Shown: positions 11,971 to 23,740, numbered from the stretch's first letter. The stretch: 64,000 bases of DNA from Sphagnum magellanicum (GCA_021904315.1 CM038922.1:11507347-11571346), one strand, 5' to 3'. Program-made: numbers and translations. Notes: generated from the sequence alone by a model not told the origin.

Positions 11971-14340
11971 GTGTGAAGTGACTTTCTGTCCCTTTATTCT
12001 TGGTTCTATGAGGTGACTATATTTGAAAATATGTATGCTACCAGTGAAGGAAAAAATGCAAAGTGTATTTCTAGATGTTAAGTTGCATTTGTAGTTGAAA
12101 CCAAATAACTTGCCTCTTATGCATCATTTACAATTTATATTTTCCAAGCTCAAACACTTCAAATCCTAGAATTTTATGTTAAATTGTCATTCATTCAAAC
12201 TAACTTTTAAAGATTTAACACCATGTCCAACTTGGCAACATACCACCTGTCACTTAAAATATTATTCCTATCACATATGTTATTCAAATCTTGTTTGCTT
12301 TAACTCATTAGAAAGCTAATTACAAGGCGCATATGTATACTAAATTCTAAGCTTTGCACCAAAACTAATAAGAAGTTATGCTACCAAACCCGAAAGGGTT
12401 TTACGAAGGTAGAAAGTTCAACTTGGCTATAGACCTCTAGTCACTCAAATTATTATTCTTATCACATACATTATTCAAATTTAGCTTGCTTTAGCTCATT
12501 AGAAAGCTAGCTACAAGACGCATTTGTCTACCAAATTGCAAGCTTTACACCCAAACCAATAAGAATTTGTGCTACTAAACCTGAAAGGGTTTTACAAAGG
12601 TAGAAAGTTCAACTTGATTACAGACCTCTAATTACTCAAATTATTATTCGTATCACATACATTATTCAAATTTGGCTTGTTTTAGTTCATTAAAAAGTTA
12701 TCTACAAGGCGCATTTACTTACCAAATTGCATGTTTTTCACCCAAACCAATAAGAAGTGTTACCAAACTCGAGAGGGTTTGTGAAATTCCTCTAAAATGT
12801 TAAGTTCCCAACATTATCCTTACTCACTTCCATTCTTTCAAAAATACTACAAACATCTAATTCACTTTCCCTCTTTCCACATTCTACTAAGACTAATCAT
12901 TTTTCTCCTCCCAAGGAAGATTGTAAGAACAAGTATTCTCAAAATTCAAATCGAAAATTATGTCCAGAAAAAAAACCCCCTCAATGATCTGAATTTACCC
13001 TTTTAAAGAGAAGGAAAAGGAAGGAAATGAAGGAAATTCCCAATTCGGTGACCAATGGAAGGTTCCAATGTTTCGTGGATAATGGAAGGAGAAAGAGAAA
13101 CACATTTTCACCTCTTTCCACTTTCCCCCAACAAATTTTATTTAAACTTTTGTTTTTTCCACTGATTTTAAGGTTTTACTTTACCATGGTTCTAGGCCAT
13201 TACTTACACATTTCCTTCATTTTCCTTGACTTATAAATTATAGCCATGCATTTTGATGTAACAAATTTTTACACATTCATTATCAATTTGATTTTGATTG
13301 AAAATTTCTTTTCCTTTCCTTGAAATTATGGCATCGCGTATGGCCATGTTTTACAGGCCTCAAGCTGCATAAGTGAATGAAGAACTGGCTCCAAAATCAT
13401 CTTTAAATTTGACATTAATGTAACATCTTTGTGATGAAAATCCCGAACCATAAAAGGTGCGCACTCATCTTGAACTTGATCCCCCTTGAACATAATATTA
13501 TTACATTTCTCTGAATTTTCACACCTTGGTGATTTTGTTGCAAGTTGACCCCACTTTTAGTGATGAACCTGAAATTGTTTGTGAAAGTTATTATGAGACT
13601 GAAGACACCTTTCTCTTTGCATGGTCTTCAATTCCCAGAGTTGGACATTGTCGTTGGTTGCATGGTCCAATTTGTCGACTACCTCCTAATAACAAAACAA
13701 ACTACCTAATTCACACCATTTGACAAATCCTGAATTTCTTGCAGTTATGAACTATCACTTTGGCATAGCCCAAGACTCAACATGTAATTGTACCCCCTCA
13801 TTGAGCTTATCCATAATCTAAATAAATGTTTCATTCATTATGAAATTCATGTTACCATTGCCACCCTATCACACTATTTATTTAATCGTTAAGTTGTTTC
13901 AAATTAATCTTATGTTCATAAGGCTTGAAAATTGTTTTATTTCTATTGAACCTTTCATTGACACCCCTTTAATTGCTTCATGAAACTTAAATATCCTTGC
14001 TACTCACTAAATATTAGAACAAGACCAATGTTTTGTTGAACACCACGAATTTTGGTGTCTACTTCTACCCTCAACCCTTTAGAGATTTCTCACCCCTAAT
14101 TACGTAACTGAGGTTCTAAAATTATGGTTACCAGCTTTTTGTTGAAAAAAAAAACTAACCCAACACCTTATTCACCAATATCGTATTTCAGAAAAGAAAG
14201 TAACCCCCCCACATAACCATGCGCATTCATCATTCTTTATTTTGACATGAAATTGCTAAAATCCTTTAATAACCTTACCACACTTGAATATCCTTGATGC
14301 AACTCTTAAAAATTGAGACTACCGCACATGGTTGTGTCAG
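11970..14340. mobile_element. unclassified ~2.4-kb insertion inside the RT gene
   Basis: RT coding stops at about 11970 (after FIMYC) and resumes at about 14345 with SHSDMES, FQK.KEYGIN, NKCTFMVFF, which is the expected next block. The intervening 2.4 kb has no retroelement protein, so it is a later insertion. It contains a 188-bp tandem repeat (12215-12785) and otherwise AT-rich DNA without a convincing ORF. TTGTG appears near both edges (about 11965 and 14331), which might be a target duplication. I could not place clean termini or assign a class. Confidence 0.6.
12215..12785. repeat. tandem repeat, three copies of about 188 bp
   Basis: Three head-to-tail copies share TATCACATACATTATTCAAA (starting near 12272, 12460 and 12650), then a CTCATTAGAAAGCTA block, a GGCGCAT block, ACCCAAACCAATAAGAA, and GGGTTTTACAAAGGTAGAAA. 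The spacing is 188-190 bp. The last copy is truncated at GAGAGGGTTTGTG. It lies in the foreign insertion within the gypsy RT. Confidence 0.85.
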
Positions 14341-14344
14341 TATG

Positions 14345-15240
14345 GTTCACATAGTGACATGGAAAGTATTTTGTAAAAGTTCAGATTATATTTTCAAAAG
14401 TGAAAAGAATATGGCATTAATTCTGAATTAAACAAATGTACATTTATGGTATTTTTTAGGGATGATCTTAAGTTTTATTGTTTCCAAATAAGGGAAAATA
14501 TCATATCTAAAGAAAATACAAGCAATAGTAAACATGCCACCATTTAAGAATCCTTAGCAGATTCAAATATTCAATGGGATGGCACAGTTTTATAGATGTT
14601 TTATAAAAAAAATTCTTGTTGTTATGGCACCTATCATTAAACTAACCAAAAAGACAAAGACTTTTCTTTGGACAAAGGAATGTTAGAAGGCCTGAGAATT
14701 GATTAAACAAAAGTATATTAAAGCACCAATATTGATATCACCAAACTAGCAAGTGGAATTTCATGTTTATACAAATACGTCCTTATTAGCTATGGGGTTA
14801 TGTTGTTTCAAAGCATAACATGGAAGAGTGATCAACTAATAATGTATGCTTTTAGGTTTCTGAATAGAGCAAAATAAAACAAAATAGAATTATAGCAAAA
14901 CAAATAAAGAGGCTTTAGTAATGGTTTTTACTTTGAACAAGTTTAAACATTATTTGTTGGGCAATAAGTTTGTTTTTTATGTAGATCATATGGCATTGGT
15001 CTATTTGGTCAATAAACCACAAGTTTTAGGGAGAATAACTAAATGGTTGTTATTATTCCTCAAATATGATTTCACAATAGAGTATAGGCTAGGCAAAACT
15101 CATGTAGTTGTAGATGCATTATCAAGATTATCGGATAGTATAGAACCTACAAGTGTGCTTGATCAAACCATAGATGCAAATTTGTTTTATAAAAGGCTTG
15201 AATGGCTGAATGATGTAAATTTTTTTTTGAAAATAGGATA
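14345..15240 (+). pseudogene. gypsy RT thumb and RNase H
   Basis: The sequence resumes with the RT thumb (KEYGIN...NKCTFMVFF, then NIISKE), then a FNGMAQFYRCFIKN block and KAWELIKQKY-like text. RNase H follows: VEFHVYTNTS, the EREALVMVFTLNKFKHYLLGNKFVFYVDH core (14900-14990) and the closing FTIEYRLGKTHVVVDALSRL. Several CAG/CAA-to-TAG/TAA changes interrupt it, for example 14555-14557 where family members have Gln-Gln. It removes the RNA strand of hybrids during reverse transcription in live elements. Confidence 0.85.
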
Positions 15241-16466
15241 GATTGAAGGCACATTACCGATGTAATAAAAGCAGAGATTAGTTAGGAGAGCATATCCTTT
15301 TACACTGAAGAATGGTGAATTGTACAGAATGGGTCAAGACAACAAACTACGACAATGTTTGACAACAATAGAAACATAGATGGTGATGAAAGAACTACAT
15401 GAAGGACCTTAAAGAGGGCATTTTGCAATTGAAATAATGCAAAGGAAGATATTAGATGTTGGATATTGGTGGCCAACTATGTATAGGGATGTGCATGATT
15501 ACTATAGATCTTGTGATGCATGTTAAAGAATAAGAGGATTGGCAACTCAAAGTTTTACAAAAATGGCACAAGCCTTCCAGAAGAACCATTTATGAAATGA
15601 GGAATTGATTTTGTGGGGCAATTAAGATAGCAAGGAGATATACATTGAACAAATATATTTTTATTAACACAGACTATGCTACTAAGTGGGTGGAAGCAAG
15701 AGCATTGACAACTAATATAGCAACAATCATAACCAAATTTTTGTATGAATGCATATTAACTAGGTTTGGATGTCCTTTGACTATAGTCATAGATTAAGGA
15801 GTTCATTTCATTAATGATGCCATCAAGTATTCAATAGATCATTTTTTGATGAAACATGTGAGTTCTATAATTTATTATCCTCAAGGGAATGGGCAAACTA
15901 AGTCTATTAACAAAGTACTTGGGACATTATTGACCAAGTTAGTTATTGAAAATATAATAGATTGGGATGAGCATTTGTCTACAATGTTATTTTCATACAA
16001 AATTACATACGAAGTAGCAACAGGGTATACACCATATTAATTAGTGTATGGATTACATCCATTAATGCCCACAGAACACATTGTTCCAGTTGCTAGTGAA
16101 GATGAAAGAGATAATACTATAGTGAGAGTTTTAATTAGCAAAATTACAGAGCTCAAGAAGTTGTAGGAAGCTAGAATGTAGGCTATAAAAACTGCAAGAA
16201 TTCAACAGTGGAATAGAACATTATGGAATCAACAAAAGAATCCAAAAAAATAGTTTAGATTTGGTGATTATGTTTTGTGGTTTCCAAAGGGCAATAAATC
16301 GCACTTAGGGAAATTTATTAAGAAATGGATTGGACTGTACAGAGTACAGTATGTGTTCCTAAATAACATTATGTTCTTGGTGACCATTGAGAAGTTTGAA
16401 ACTAACCTTGTGTTGGTCAATGTGAATAAGTTCAAACCTTATAAATACATGGAATTTGAAGTTTAG
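15241..16466 (+). pseudogene. gypsy integrase, catalytically broken
   Basis: The HHCC zinc-binding domain is visible (RGHFAIEIMQRK, WWPTMYRDVHDYYRSCDAC) at about 15410-15525. The core follows: first Asp in NTDYATKWVEA (about 15665-15695), second Asp in VID-stop-G (15792). The third acidic residue appears lost, because the usual GQxE is GQTK here (NGQTKSINKVL, about 15890). A C-terminal segment with FGDYVLWFPKG and KFIKKWIGLYRVQ resembles the GPY/F module. Stops at 15523, 15795, 16038 and 16164 each fit a Gln codon changed by C to T. It cannot have been active after these changes. Confidence 0.85.
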
Positions 16467-17579
16467 AAAAAAAGAACAAATGCCAGTATATTGGGAATAA
16501 AATGCAAATGGAATTAAGGAGGCGAATTCTAACATAGAAAAGGACAATGAAGGATGTGAAATATAGAAACCACAGATGGAAAATGATGAAGATAAAGAAA
16601 AGATCAGAGATCCAATGGTGAACATAGTCTTTATTTTCAATCTATAGATGAACAATAATTGTAACAATGTGGGATTTGGGATGCAAAGATCTAAAGATGA
16701 TATGTTAGGCGTATCAATTGAATCAGTAATAGTATTCACTCAGTCATTAAGAGTATTCGCATAATCATCAAAATTGTGGGCATAGTCAATAGAAAAATCG
16801 GTATAATCACCAAATGTGTTTTCATAGTTAGCAGATAAATGGGCATAGTTAGCAGAAGGTGTATAGGACAAACAAAATGGAGTCAATATAGATAATGTAG
16901 GGAGATTATGGATCTAGAGTAATCGGAAGATGAAATTTGCAATGTTCATTCATAATGATGATGTTAAGTGCTTCCACGTGGCCATACATGGAACACATAA
17001 ACTTGTAGTGATGGGTTGTATTAATTTTGAGGATCATGCATTAATTAAAAGATGACAAAGAGATGAAAAAATGAATGTGATGGGCGAGATGTTCAAGGAT
17101 GAAACAAAATGGGGTAACTGCCAAAAGCAATTACTAGAAGTTGTGTGTGTTTTCGATGTTTTGGAGTTCATAGCAATATGAATGTAAAGAGTGCAATTGA
17201 AAAACTATAGCAAATAACAAGGGAAAAGGAAGTGTAGAGGAATGAACATAGACGAAGGCAGGAGGAGGAAGTGGAATTGTTGAGAAGAAAAGAAGTAGAA
17301 GACACTACTAGAAATCTTGTCATTTGCAACCAGTCGCTATGCAATTGGCATGTAACTGGTTGTCGTTTGTAACTATTTTGGTCTTGTTTGCAACTACAAA
17401 TTTGGTATTGTATAATTTTTGGGCCATACAGTTGTGTGTGCAACTAACATGCAACTAAATGTGTACAACATGGACACGTGTCATAAAAATAATGGCCTAA
17501 ACTTATACATACTTAAATACTATACTTAATATATCTATATAGGCTATATATAATAGTATTATGTACCTGTAGTACTAAG

Positions 17580-18075
17580 GTTAACCCCATGTTAACTTAG
17601 GCTAGCCTAAACTAACCTAAGTTAAATAAACAAAAAAGTTAAACTAACCATGGCTAAATTTATTAGATTAAACCGATTATGGCTAAATTAAATTAATTTA
17701 AATTAACTATGGCTCTATTAAATTAGGCCAAACTAATTATGGCTGATTCAAGTTAGGCTAAATTAAAATAAACTATATTAATTATGGCTAAACTAAATTA
17801 TGCTAAATTAAACTAGGCTAAATAAAGTTAGGCCAAACTAATTATGGCTAAATTACGTTAGGTAATAATAGTTATGGCTAAACTAAATTAGATTATATTT
17901 ATTGTGGCTAAACTAAATTAAGCTAAATTAAATTAGGATAAAATAAATATGGTTAAATTAAATTATGCTAAAATATTTATGGCTAAACTAAATTAGGTTA
18001 AAATTGACAATGGTTAAATTAAGTTAGGTTAAACTAATTATTGTTAAATTAAATTAAACTAAACCATGGTTTAAA
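17580..18075. repeat. GGCTAAA-type minisatellite inside the CACTA element
   Basis: About 500 bp of irregular tandem repeats built from TTATGGCTAAA, AAATTAGGCTAAA and AACTAATTATGGC, with unit lengths of roughly 15-30 bp. It contains no G+C-rich or coding sequence. Confidence 0.75.
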
Positions 18076-18479
18076 TATGTTTGACTTTATTTTATTTTGG
18101 AATATTTTTCAGAAAATGTACATTTGATTAAACAAAAAATTACTCAAAATTAATTAATATGATAATATTAAAATTTTATTATAAATAATCATAACTATTA
18201 ATTAAGTGTTTATTATAATTATAGTGATAATCAATTATATATATGTAATCAATAGGTATTATATATTTAAATTTTATTATTTAAGTTAAAATATTAATGT
18301 AAATAGGCTACACTAATTAACCTACAAGTATACAAACATCCTAAGCAATTATTAATTTAAACTAGATAATAATATCAAAATCATATTTTCATTAAGTAAT
18401 CATAATTACTAAATATCCTATAATCACCTTTGAAGTGCAAAAGAAAAGGAGTAATGAAAAACTAACAAGAAGAAAAATA

Positions 18480-18990
18480 AGAAAAATAAGCTTTCCAAGT
18501 TATAAAACGTTTTTTTTTTGTTTTTTTCTTAGGACCCCTCCTACTTTCAAAGTTCATAACTTTCTTATTTCTTGTTCATTTTAAATGATTTAAAGTGCTA
18601 TAGGAGCGCCATCTGAATTCCTACAAATCACATTTGAACTATAATAGCAAAAAAACAACATAAAATGAACTTTCTAGGTGTTTAAGAACCGGCCTTAATA
18701 AAAAAACAATTTGAGTTTTTTCACCCCCTTTACTTTGGGGGCCCATAACTTTCTCATTTCTAATTTTCTTTCAACGATTTTTAGTGTGTTAGATGAGCCA
18801 AGAGGAGGGCTTCAAGTTTTGTTTGGACACCAAAAGCAACAGAGCCCTCCCCTGGCTGTTATACTTTAATACAATAGTTGCATCTAATGTGCAACTAAGT
18901 TGGTCCATGAGGTTTGCAATGGAATGTTTTAACCCATATCCTTTGGCTTCCAATTCTATTTGGCTCAATATATAAGTAGGAGCAATAGTC
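18480..18990 (+). repeat. dispersed repeat B, copy 1 (inside the CACTA element)
   Basis: The segment contains GCTTTCCAAGTTATAAAACG, CCCCTCCTACTTTC, CATAACTTTCTTATTTC and GCCAAGAGGAGGGCTTC. Related copies occur at 41440-41990 (same orientation) and 49630-49800 (opposite orientation). The other copies may be remnants of related CACTA elements. Confidence 0.65.
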
Positions 18991-21900
18991 ATGTTGAAAC
19001 CAAATACCAAGTGCCATTGGGCATGAGTGAATGAAAAAAGCTTGACCTTTATGAAATGGTCAAACTTGAAAATAAAATTGGATTATTCTAAACCTACTTA
19101 TATAACCTAAACCTAGCTATTTTTCAATCTACTTACATACCTAAATAAACCTACTTACTTAATAGGTTTAATTATTATCTACCTACCTAAGCACCACGTG
19201 TCAACATTTTATTAGCCATAAATTAAATGATTTAGATTTCATTAATTAATATTTAAAATTTTAAAAATAGGTGAACCTTGATTGCCACGTGTCACCATAT
19301 AATTGGTGTTAAAAATATTAAACACGTGTCAAATGGTCAATGAACGTTCCATGGTGTGCCATGTGTCATCATCCTAGTGGCAAAAACTTTAATGATTAAG
19401 ATTAATCTAATGAATTTTTTATTTTGAAAACACAAAAAAATGAAATAATGACATGTGTCCACAAGTTAGTTGTCTAATTTTTAAACATGTGTCATATTTT
19501 CATTAGTTGTATGTAGTTGTAAGGAAAGTTGCACATAAGGTGCAACTACATTGGATTGGTATGTATGTATGAACATGTATACTAACACTGTATATACATG
19601 TTGCATACATACTGTCGCATGCAACTGCATGTCCCATGCAACTTGTCTTATGCAACTACACAAATCTGTAGTTGCATGTGTCGCATGCAACTGAATTTTA
19701 GTTGCATGCGACAGTTGCAAAACCCAAAATTTTTAGTAGTGTCTATCAGATATCCTACCATTATATCTATCATTTATCAAAGGGAAAAGGTACAATATTT
19801 TAGCAACAAAAATGTTATTACATTGGTGTGAACAAAGAAGGGGTATAAAGTAGATTGGGCACAAATTATATTCAATAGTCTATGTAGTGAATTAGATAGG
19901 TGGTATAAGTATGTTAAGGAGAATAAGAAAAATACCTGTCAATATGCCTTGGTATTGACAAAAATCTTTCAGTATTTGTTTATGCATCAAAAGGATAATC
20001 CATAGAAACCACCGACCAAGGTTAAAAGAACTAGGGAGGAAATGTAGACAACACTCGAAAACAAAAAGAAAGTTGCAATAGATTTTCGAAGAAGTGCTCT
20101 CAAGAGGAAGAATAGAGTTGAAGAAGGAAGAGCCTTAAGTTTAAGATTGAAAAGGGAACAAGAGAGCATTGATTTGAAGGCATCGAAAATGATGAAGGGT
20201 AGATTGGAACCATCTATAATGCCAACAATGGAAAGGGTAGTGCTAATAGTGGTACTGGTAGTTAGACAAACTACAGCAATACCACAAATGACATCTCCAT
20301 AGGAAAGACAGCCAAGGGAGCGGAGGCATGAGATACCACAAATGACATCACCATAGGAGAGACAACTAAAGGAGCAAAGCCAGGGAGTTAAGAAGGAACA
20401 TGACATAAAGTTTCAAGAGGGTAAAGAACATTTGCACTTTGAAAGGGATGTATGTGAAGATTAGATGGAAATCATTGCAAGTCCAAAACATTTTCAACAT
20501 TTACAACAACATTTGCAACAACAACAATAGCAGACATAGGAAGGTCTACATCCTATTGAATTGTAGACAGAGATAGTGTTAACACAACCTACTTTTGAAA
20601 AGCTTAAACTAGCACAACTATAGGTACCACCTAATAGGTCAAAATCTACAAAGGGATTCCCATTTGAATTTGAACTAGGGAAAAGAACGGTATATATAGG
20701 AACTAAGATCATATGTAGAAGGATTTGGAAATCCTATGACATAAACAAGTACACCAATGTCTGTGTAGGAGGTAGTTGTAGAAGTAATGAAAGTAGATAA
20801 ACTAAGTTATTTCAGACCATGCCAATTGTGAATATGAATATGGGGAATTTAACTCTAGAGGTGAACATTTTGACTATGGGGGAGAAGGAAAAGGTAGTGT
20901 TACAGGAGGAATTGGATAAGTAGAGAGATGTCTAAAAAGGCCATAAGCATAATGTGGAAATTTAAAGGAAGAACAGGGCATAGGTTGAGCAAAAACATAA
21001 AGTGCTCATTAAGAAATTATAGGATGAGAATGAGTAGCTCAAGGGTACCATAGCATGGTTGAAGTCGTAAGATGAAGAATTGCAAAATTTAAAGCAAAAG
21101 GCTAAAATCTGGGAAACTATAGAAAGCAAGTGGACAAAGGCATTGTTTTTTCATAAAAGACAACAAGAGGCTTTGGATAGTTAGGTGAAAGCATTAACTA
21201 AAGAAAAGAAGGAGAAGGATAATGTTCTAACAGACTTGGAATTGATAAATCTTAAAAATGAATCTTTGTTGCAATCTTAGGAGTTTAGAAGAAAGACAAC
21301 ATAGGAAGAAAGAGAGCAATTAATGGAGGACAAGAAGGAATATCAAAGAACTCTACAGCACTTGTAAGCACAGTTGTAGAGGGCACAAGAACAAAGGAAA
21401 AGTTTAGATCTAACTAGTATCAAGAAAAGATTAAAGGATTATGAATAGATGCTGTAATATAATACCCTGATGAGGACAAAAAACAAAATGGACTCTAAGG
21501 TAAAATCTAAGGAATGGTGGGAGGTTGCAAAGGAATATTTTATAAAGGAATTAGAGAAGAATCTAATTCAGCATAGAGCTGATGAAATAATTTTGAGGTA
21601 CAAATTGGAAGCTTATCAAAAGAATTTTCCAGATTTCATCTATGGCTGTCCAATAAGTATAGAGGTATCAAGCCAAGATGAAGAAACAAAAGTAGGGCCT
21701 AGTGGAACAACTTAGGAGGAGGAAATACAAACTAAGGAATCATAGGACCTTCAAAGTGGAGTAGCTGAGAAGGAGGAGGTACAACCAGAAATACCACAAG
21801 ACCTTAGAAGAAGGGGTTAGGAAGAAAAAGAGTGAGAAGGAATTTAGGAATAGGAAAAAGTGGAGGCTATTTTAGCACTAGAAGAAGAAATATCCAAGAT

Positions 21901-22103
21901 ACAACATCTAACAATAGAACCACAAATTGAATTAATGGGGGAGGAGATCAAAACTACAGAGCAAAACATAAATATAAAACCACTAATTTTTGTGTAAATT
22001 GGGATTATAGATCTGTAGTAGGGAAACGAATGTTTGAAAGGATATAAAATACTTTCATTTCATTTCTGTCATTTTACAAGGATTTCGAAGACAAAATCCA
22101 AAG

Positions 22104-22117
22104 TATAGAGGGGGTAA
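22104..22117 (+). other. polypurine tract next to the 3' LTR
   Basis: TATAGAGGGGGTAA lies directly before the TG of the 3' LTR. This is the expected position and composition for the plus-strand priming site of a Ty3/gypsy element. Confidence 0.65.
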
Positions 22118-22759
22118 TGTTAAAGGGGTAGGATGAATATGTGATTTTGGATGAACAAGGCAATTAGGATAGGGATTGATTAAGGAACTTTGTTAATTTG
22201 AATTTTGAATTCTTGTTGTTTTGATCATAATGATGTGACTTGGGATAGTTCAAAAGGTTAGAGTTCTAGAAAATAGGAGAAGAAGGAAAAGAAGAGGGAA
22301 AAAAGGAGACACAGAGTTGAGAGAAGAGTAGGAGGAACTAAAGGTACTTGCAATAGAAAACCATAAATCTTGTTTTAATATAGCACAAATTTTAAATGTT
22401 GTTTCAATTTTTTCCTAGCAAAACATGGGATTATGTTGTAATTTAGATTCATGTTTTTAGTAATACAAAGAAGTGTAGACTTCTACAGTGAATTCTATGT
22501 TCATCTTTTGTGTGAATTTTTTGTAGTGTTAGATTATGATGAAATGAATTTAAAAAAAAAATTTGGAGTTTTTTACAATGTATTTTGAAGTGCAAATTCT
22601 GGTTATATGCAATAACCATGAATTTGATGTTGGAATGAATGGTAGTGTTAAATTTGTTGAGATTTAAGACAAAAATAGTGAACATATGCATGTGAAATGT
22701 AAATATGTTGTGACAGTAGTGTGAAATATTTTATAGGAATTTTAATTTCACTTCTACCA
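22118..22759 (+). repeat. 3' LTR of the gypsy element
   Basis: 642 bp from TGTTAAAGGGGTAGG to TTTCACTTCTACCA, matching 6101-6730 throughout with scattered transitions and small indels. The pentamer AACTG follows at 22760-22764. Confidence 0.88.
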
Positions 22760-22779
22760 AACTGATTATTACTTGTAGT

Positions 22780-23740
22780 GCTATTGTTGTTTATTAGCCC
22801 CTAATAATGAAGAACATGTAGTTGGGATTTTTTTCCATGTCATTGGCCTCCTTGGAATTGTTCGTTTGGGTTTTCCAAATTAATCGATGTCGCATACATT
22901 GGCAATTTCCATTAAGTTTTCCACTGCATCATGAATTTGATTTTGATCTCTGTCAAGTGGTTCTTGCATAGGGGCCAACAACAAATTCTTAATGGGGCAA
23001 AGTTGAATTTTTCAATTGGTAATGGCATGCCTTTGACTACATTATATCTAAAGGAAAATAGTCGTCGAACTTTGATGCAAAGGCCTTGTCAATTTGCAAC
23101 ACATTCAGCTAGATCAAAACCTTTTGGGTTCTTATGCTCGACAATGTCATTGATTAAAGTGTCCCAAACTTTGGTTTTTTTTTTCTCCTTCTTCGCCTTC
23201 TTTGGCTTCCTCTTTGTTACAGAACTTTCCACAATTGTTATTGTGTTTTACTACGGTACTACAATTTTATTTTTTTTAGCTTTCAAACGCAACTAGTTAA
23301 GGACCTCATTAAAAGTTACTCTAATGTTTTCACCATTTAGTTCACCAATATGTTTCACCTCGAACCCTGCTTTCAAACTCTTTGGGAAGTTCAATTCATT
23401 TGACAACAGTTTTTCGTCACATAGAATTTTTGCAAGTCGTCTGAGGTCACTATTGGGGTCATTAATAAGCACCAACACCTTCAATTTGTCCTCCTCACAC
23501 TCAAGCAACTTGCAAATTGATACATTTTTCACGTAATTGTTGTTTCATGTCTTCATGTAAATGAACTGAAATTGAACGTCGTCCTTTGTGCATAAGCATG
23601 CTCCCCATGCAATGACTTTTGAATGTAGAAGCCATATTCCAATATCTGCTTGTGGGTAGTTTGGATCTTTTCCCATGTAGGTGCTTAGGACTTTATTCAA
23701 AAGCCTTATTGTGTAGTCAATTCATTTCTTCCTATAAGAT
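22780..23740 (-). pseudogene. unrecognised decayed gene remnant right of the gypsy element
   Basis: On the minus strand 23532-23293 is open (MKNVSICKLLECEEDKL...) and looks like genuine protein, with DPNSDLRRLAKILCDEKLL and an EVKHIGELNG segment. Downstream frames continue with a basic stretch (KPKKAKKEKK) and fragments around HKNPKGFDLAECVANWQG and VKGMPLPIEKFNF, separated by frame changes. I do not recognise the family. It has the same strand and state of decay as the remnants at 0.4-5.6 kb, so it may be the upstream part of the same gene, cut apart by the 16.7-kb gypsy insertion. Confidence 0.35.

Larger units (their letters stand above)
17303..19741. mobile_element. non-autonomous CACTA (En/Spm-type) DNA transposon
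   Basis: The 2439-bp block begins CACTACTAGAAAT and ends ATTTTTAGTAGTG, a terminal inverted repeat of the plant CACTA type. Subterminal zones at both ends are packed with GTTGCA / TGCAAC motifs in both orientations (17325-17460 and 19500-19720), as expected for transposase binding arrays. No transposase reading frame remains, so it depended on another copy. A 3-bp target duplication is not evident (AGA on the left, TCT on the right). It sits inside the extra ORF of the gypsy element, so it came later. Confidence 0.75.
16880..21990 (+). pseudogene. extra ORF downstream of integrase, coiled-coil rich, split by the CACTA element
   Basis: Between integrase and the 3' LTR there is a second decayed coding region. 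The left part (about 16900-17302) and the right part (19742-21990) bracket the CACTA insertion. The right part starts with a globular-looking segment (VDWAQIIFNSL, ELDRWYKYVKEN, ALVLTKIFQYLF), then a basic segment and long heptad-like, Glu/Lys/Gln-rich stretches (LQEELDK, LKGTIAWLKS, EKKEKDNVLTDLELINLKNE). The longest open piece is 21470-21715. Nearly all in-frame stops are TAG. Extra ORFs at this position are known in some plant gypsy lineages. I do not recognise this one, and its role is unknown. Confidence 0.5.
6096..22764 (+). mobile_element. degenerate Ty3/gypsy LTR retrotransposon with nested insertions
   Basis: A complete but dead element of about 16.7 kb. It has matching LTRs at 6101-6730 and 22118-22759, both TGTTAA...CTACCA, flanked by AACTA on the left and AACTG on the right (4 of 5 bases match). 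The order gag, aspartic protease, RT, RNase H, integrase is diagnostic of Ty3/gypsy. An extra coiled-coil ORF follows integrase. Three later insertions interrupt it: a solo LTR in gag (8889-9812), a ~2.4-kb insertion in RT (about 11970-14340), and a CACTA element (17303-19741). Many Gln codons have become stops. The LTRs are diverged, so it is old. No primer-binding site is obvious after the left LTR. Confidence 0.9.

Noticed and set aside
17290..17306. 3-bp target duplication of the CACTA element
   Set aside because: Flanks are AGA and TCT, which are not direct repeats, so I do not claim a duplication.
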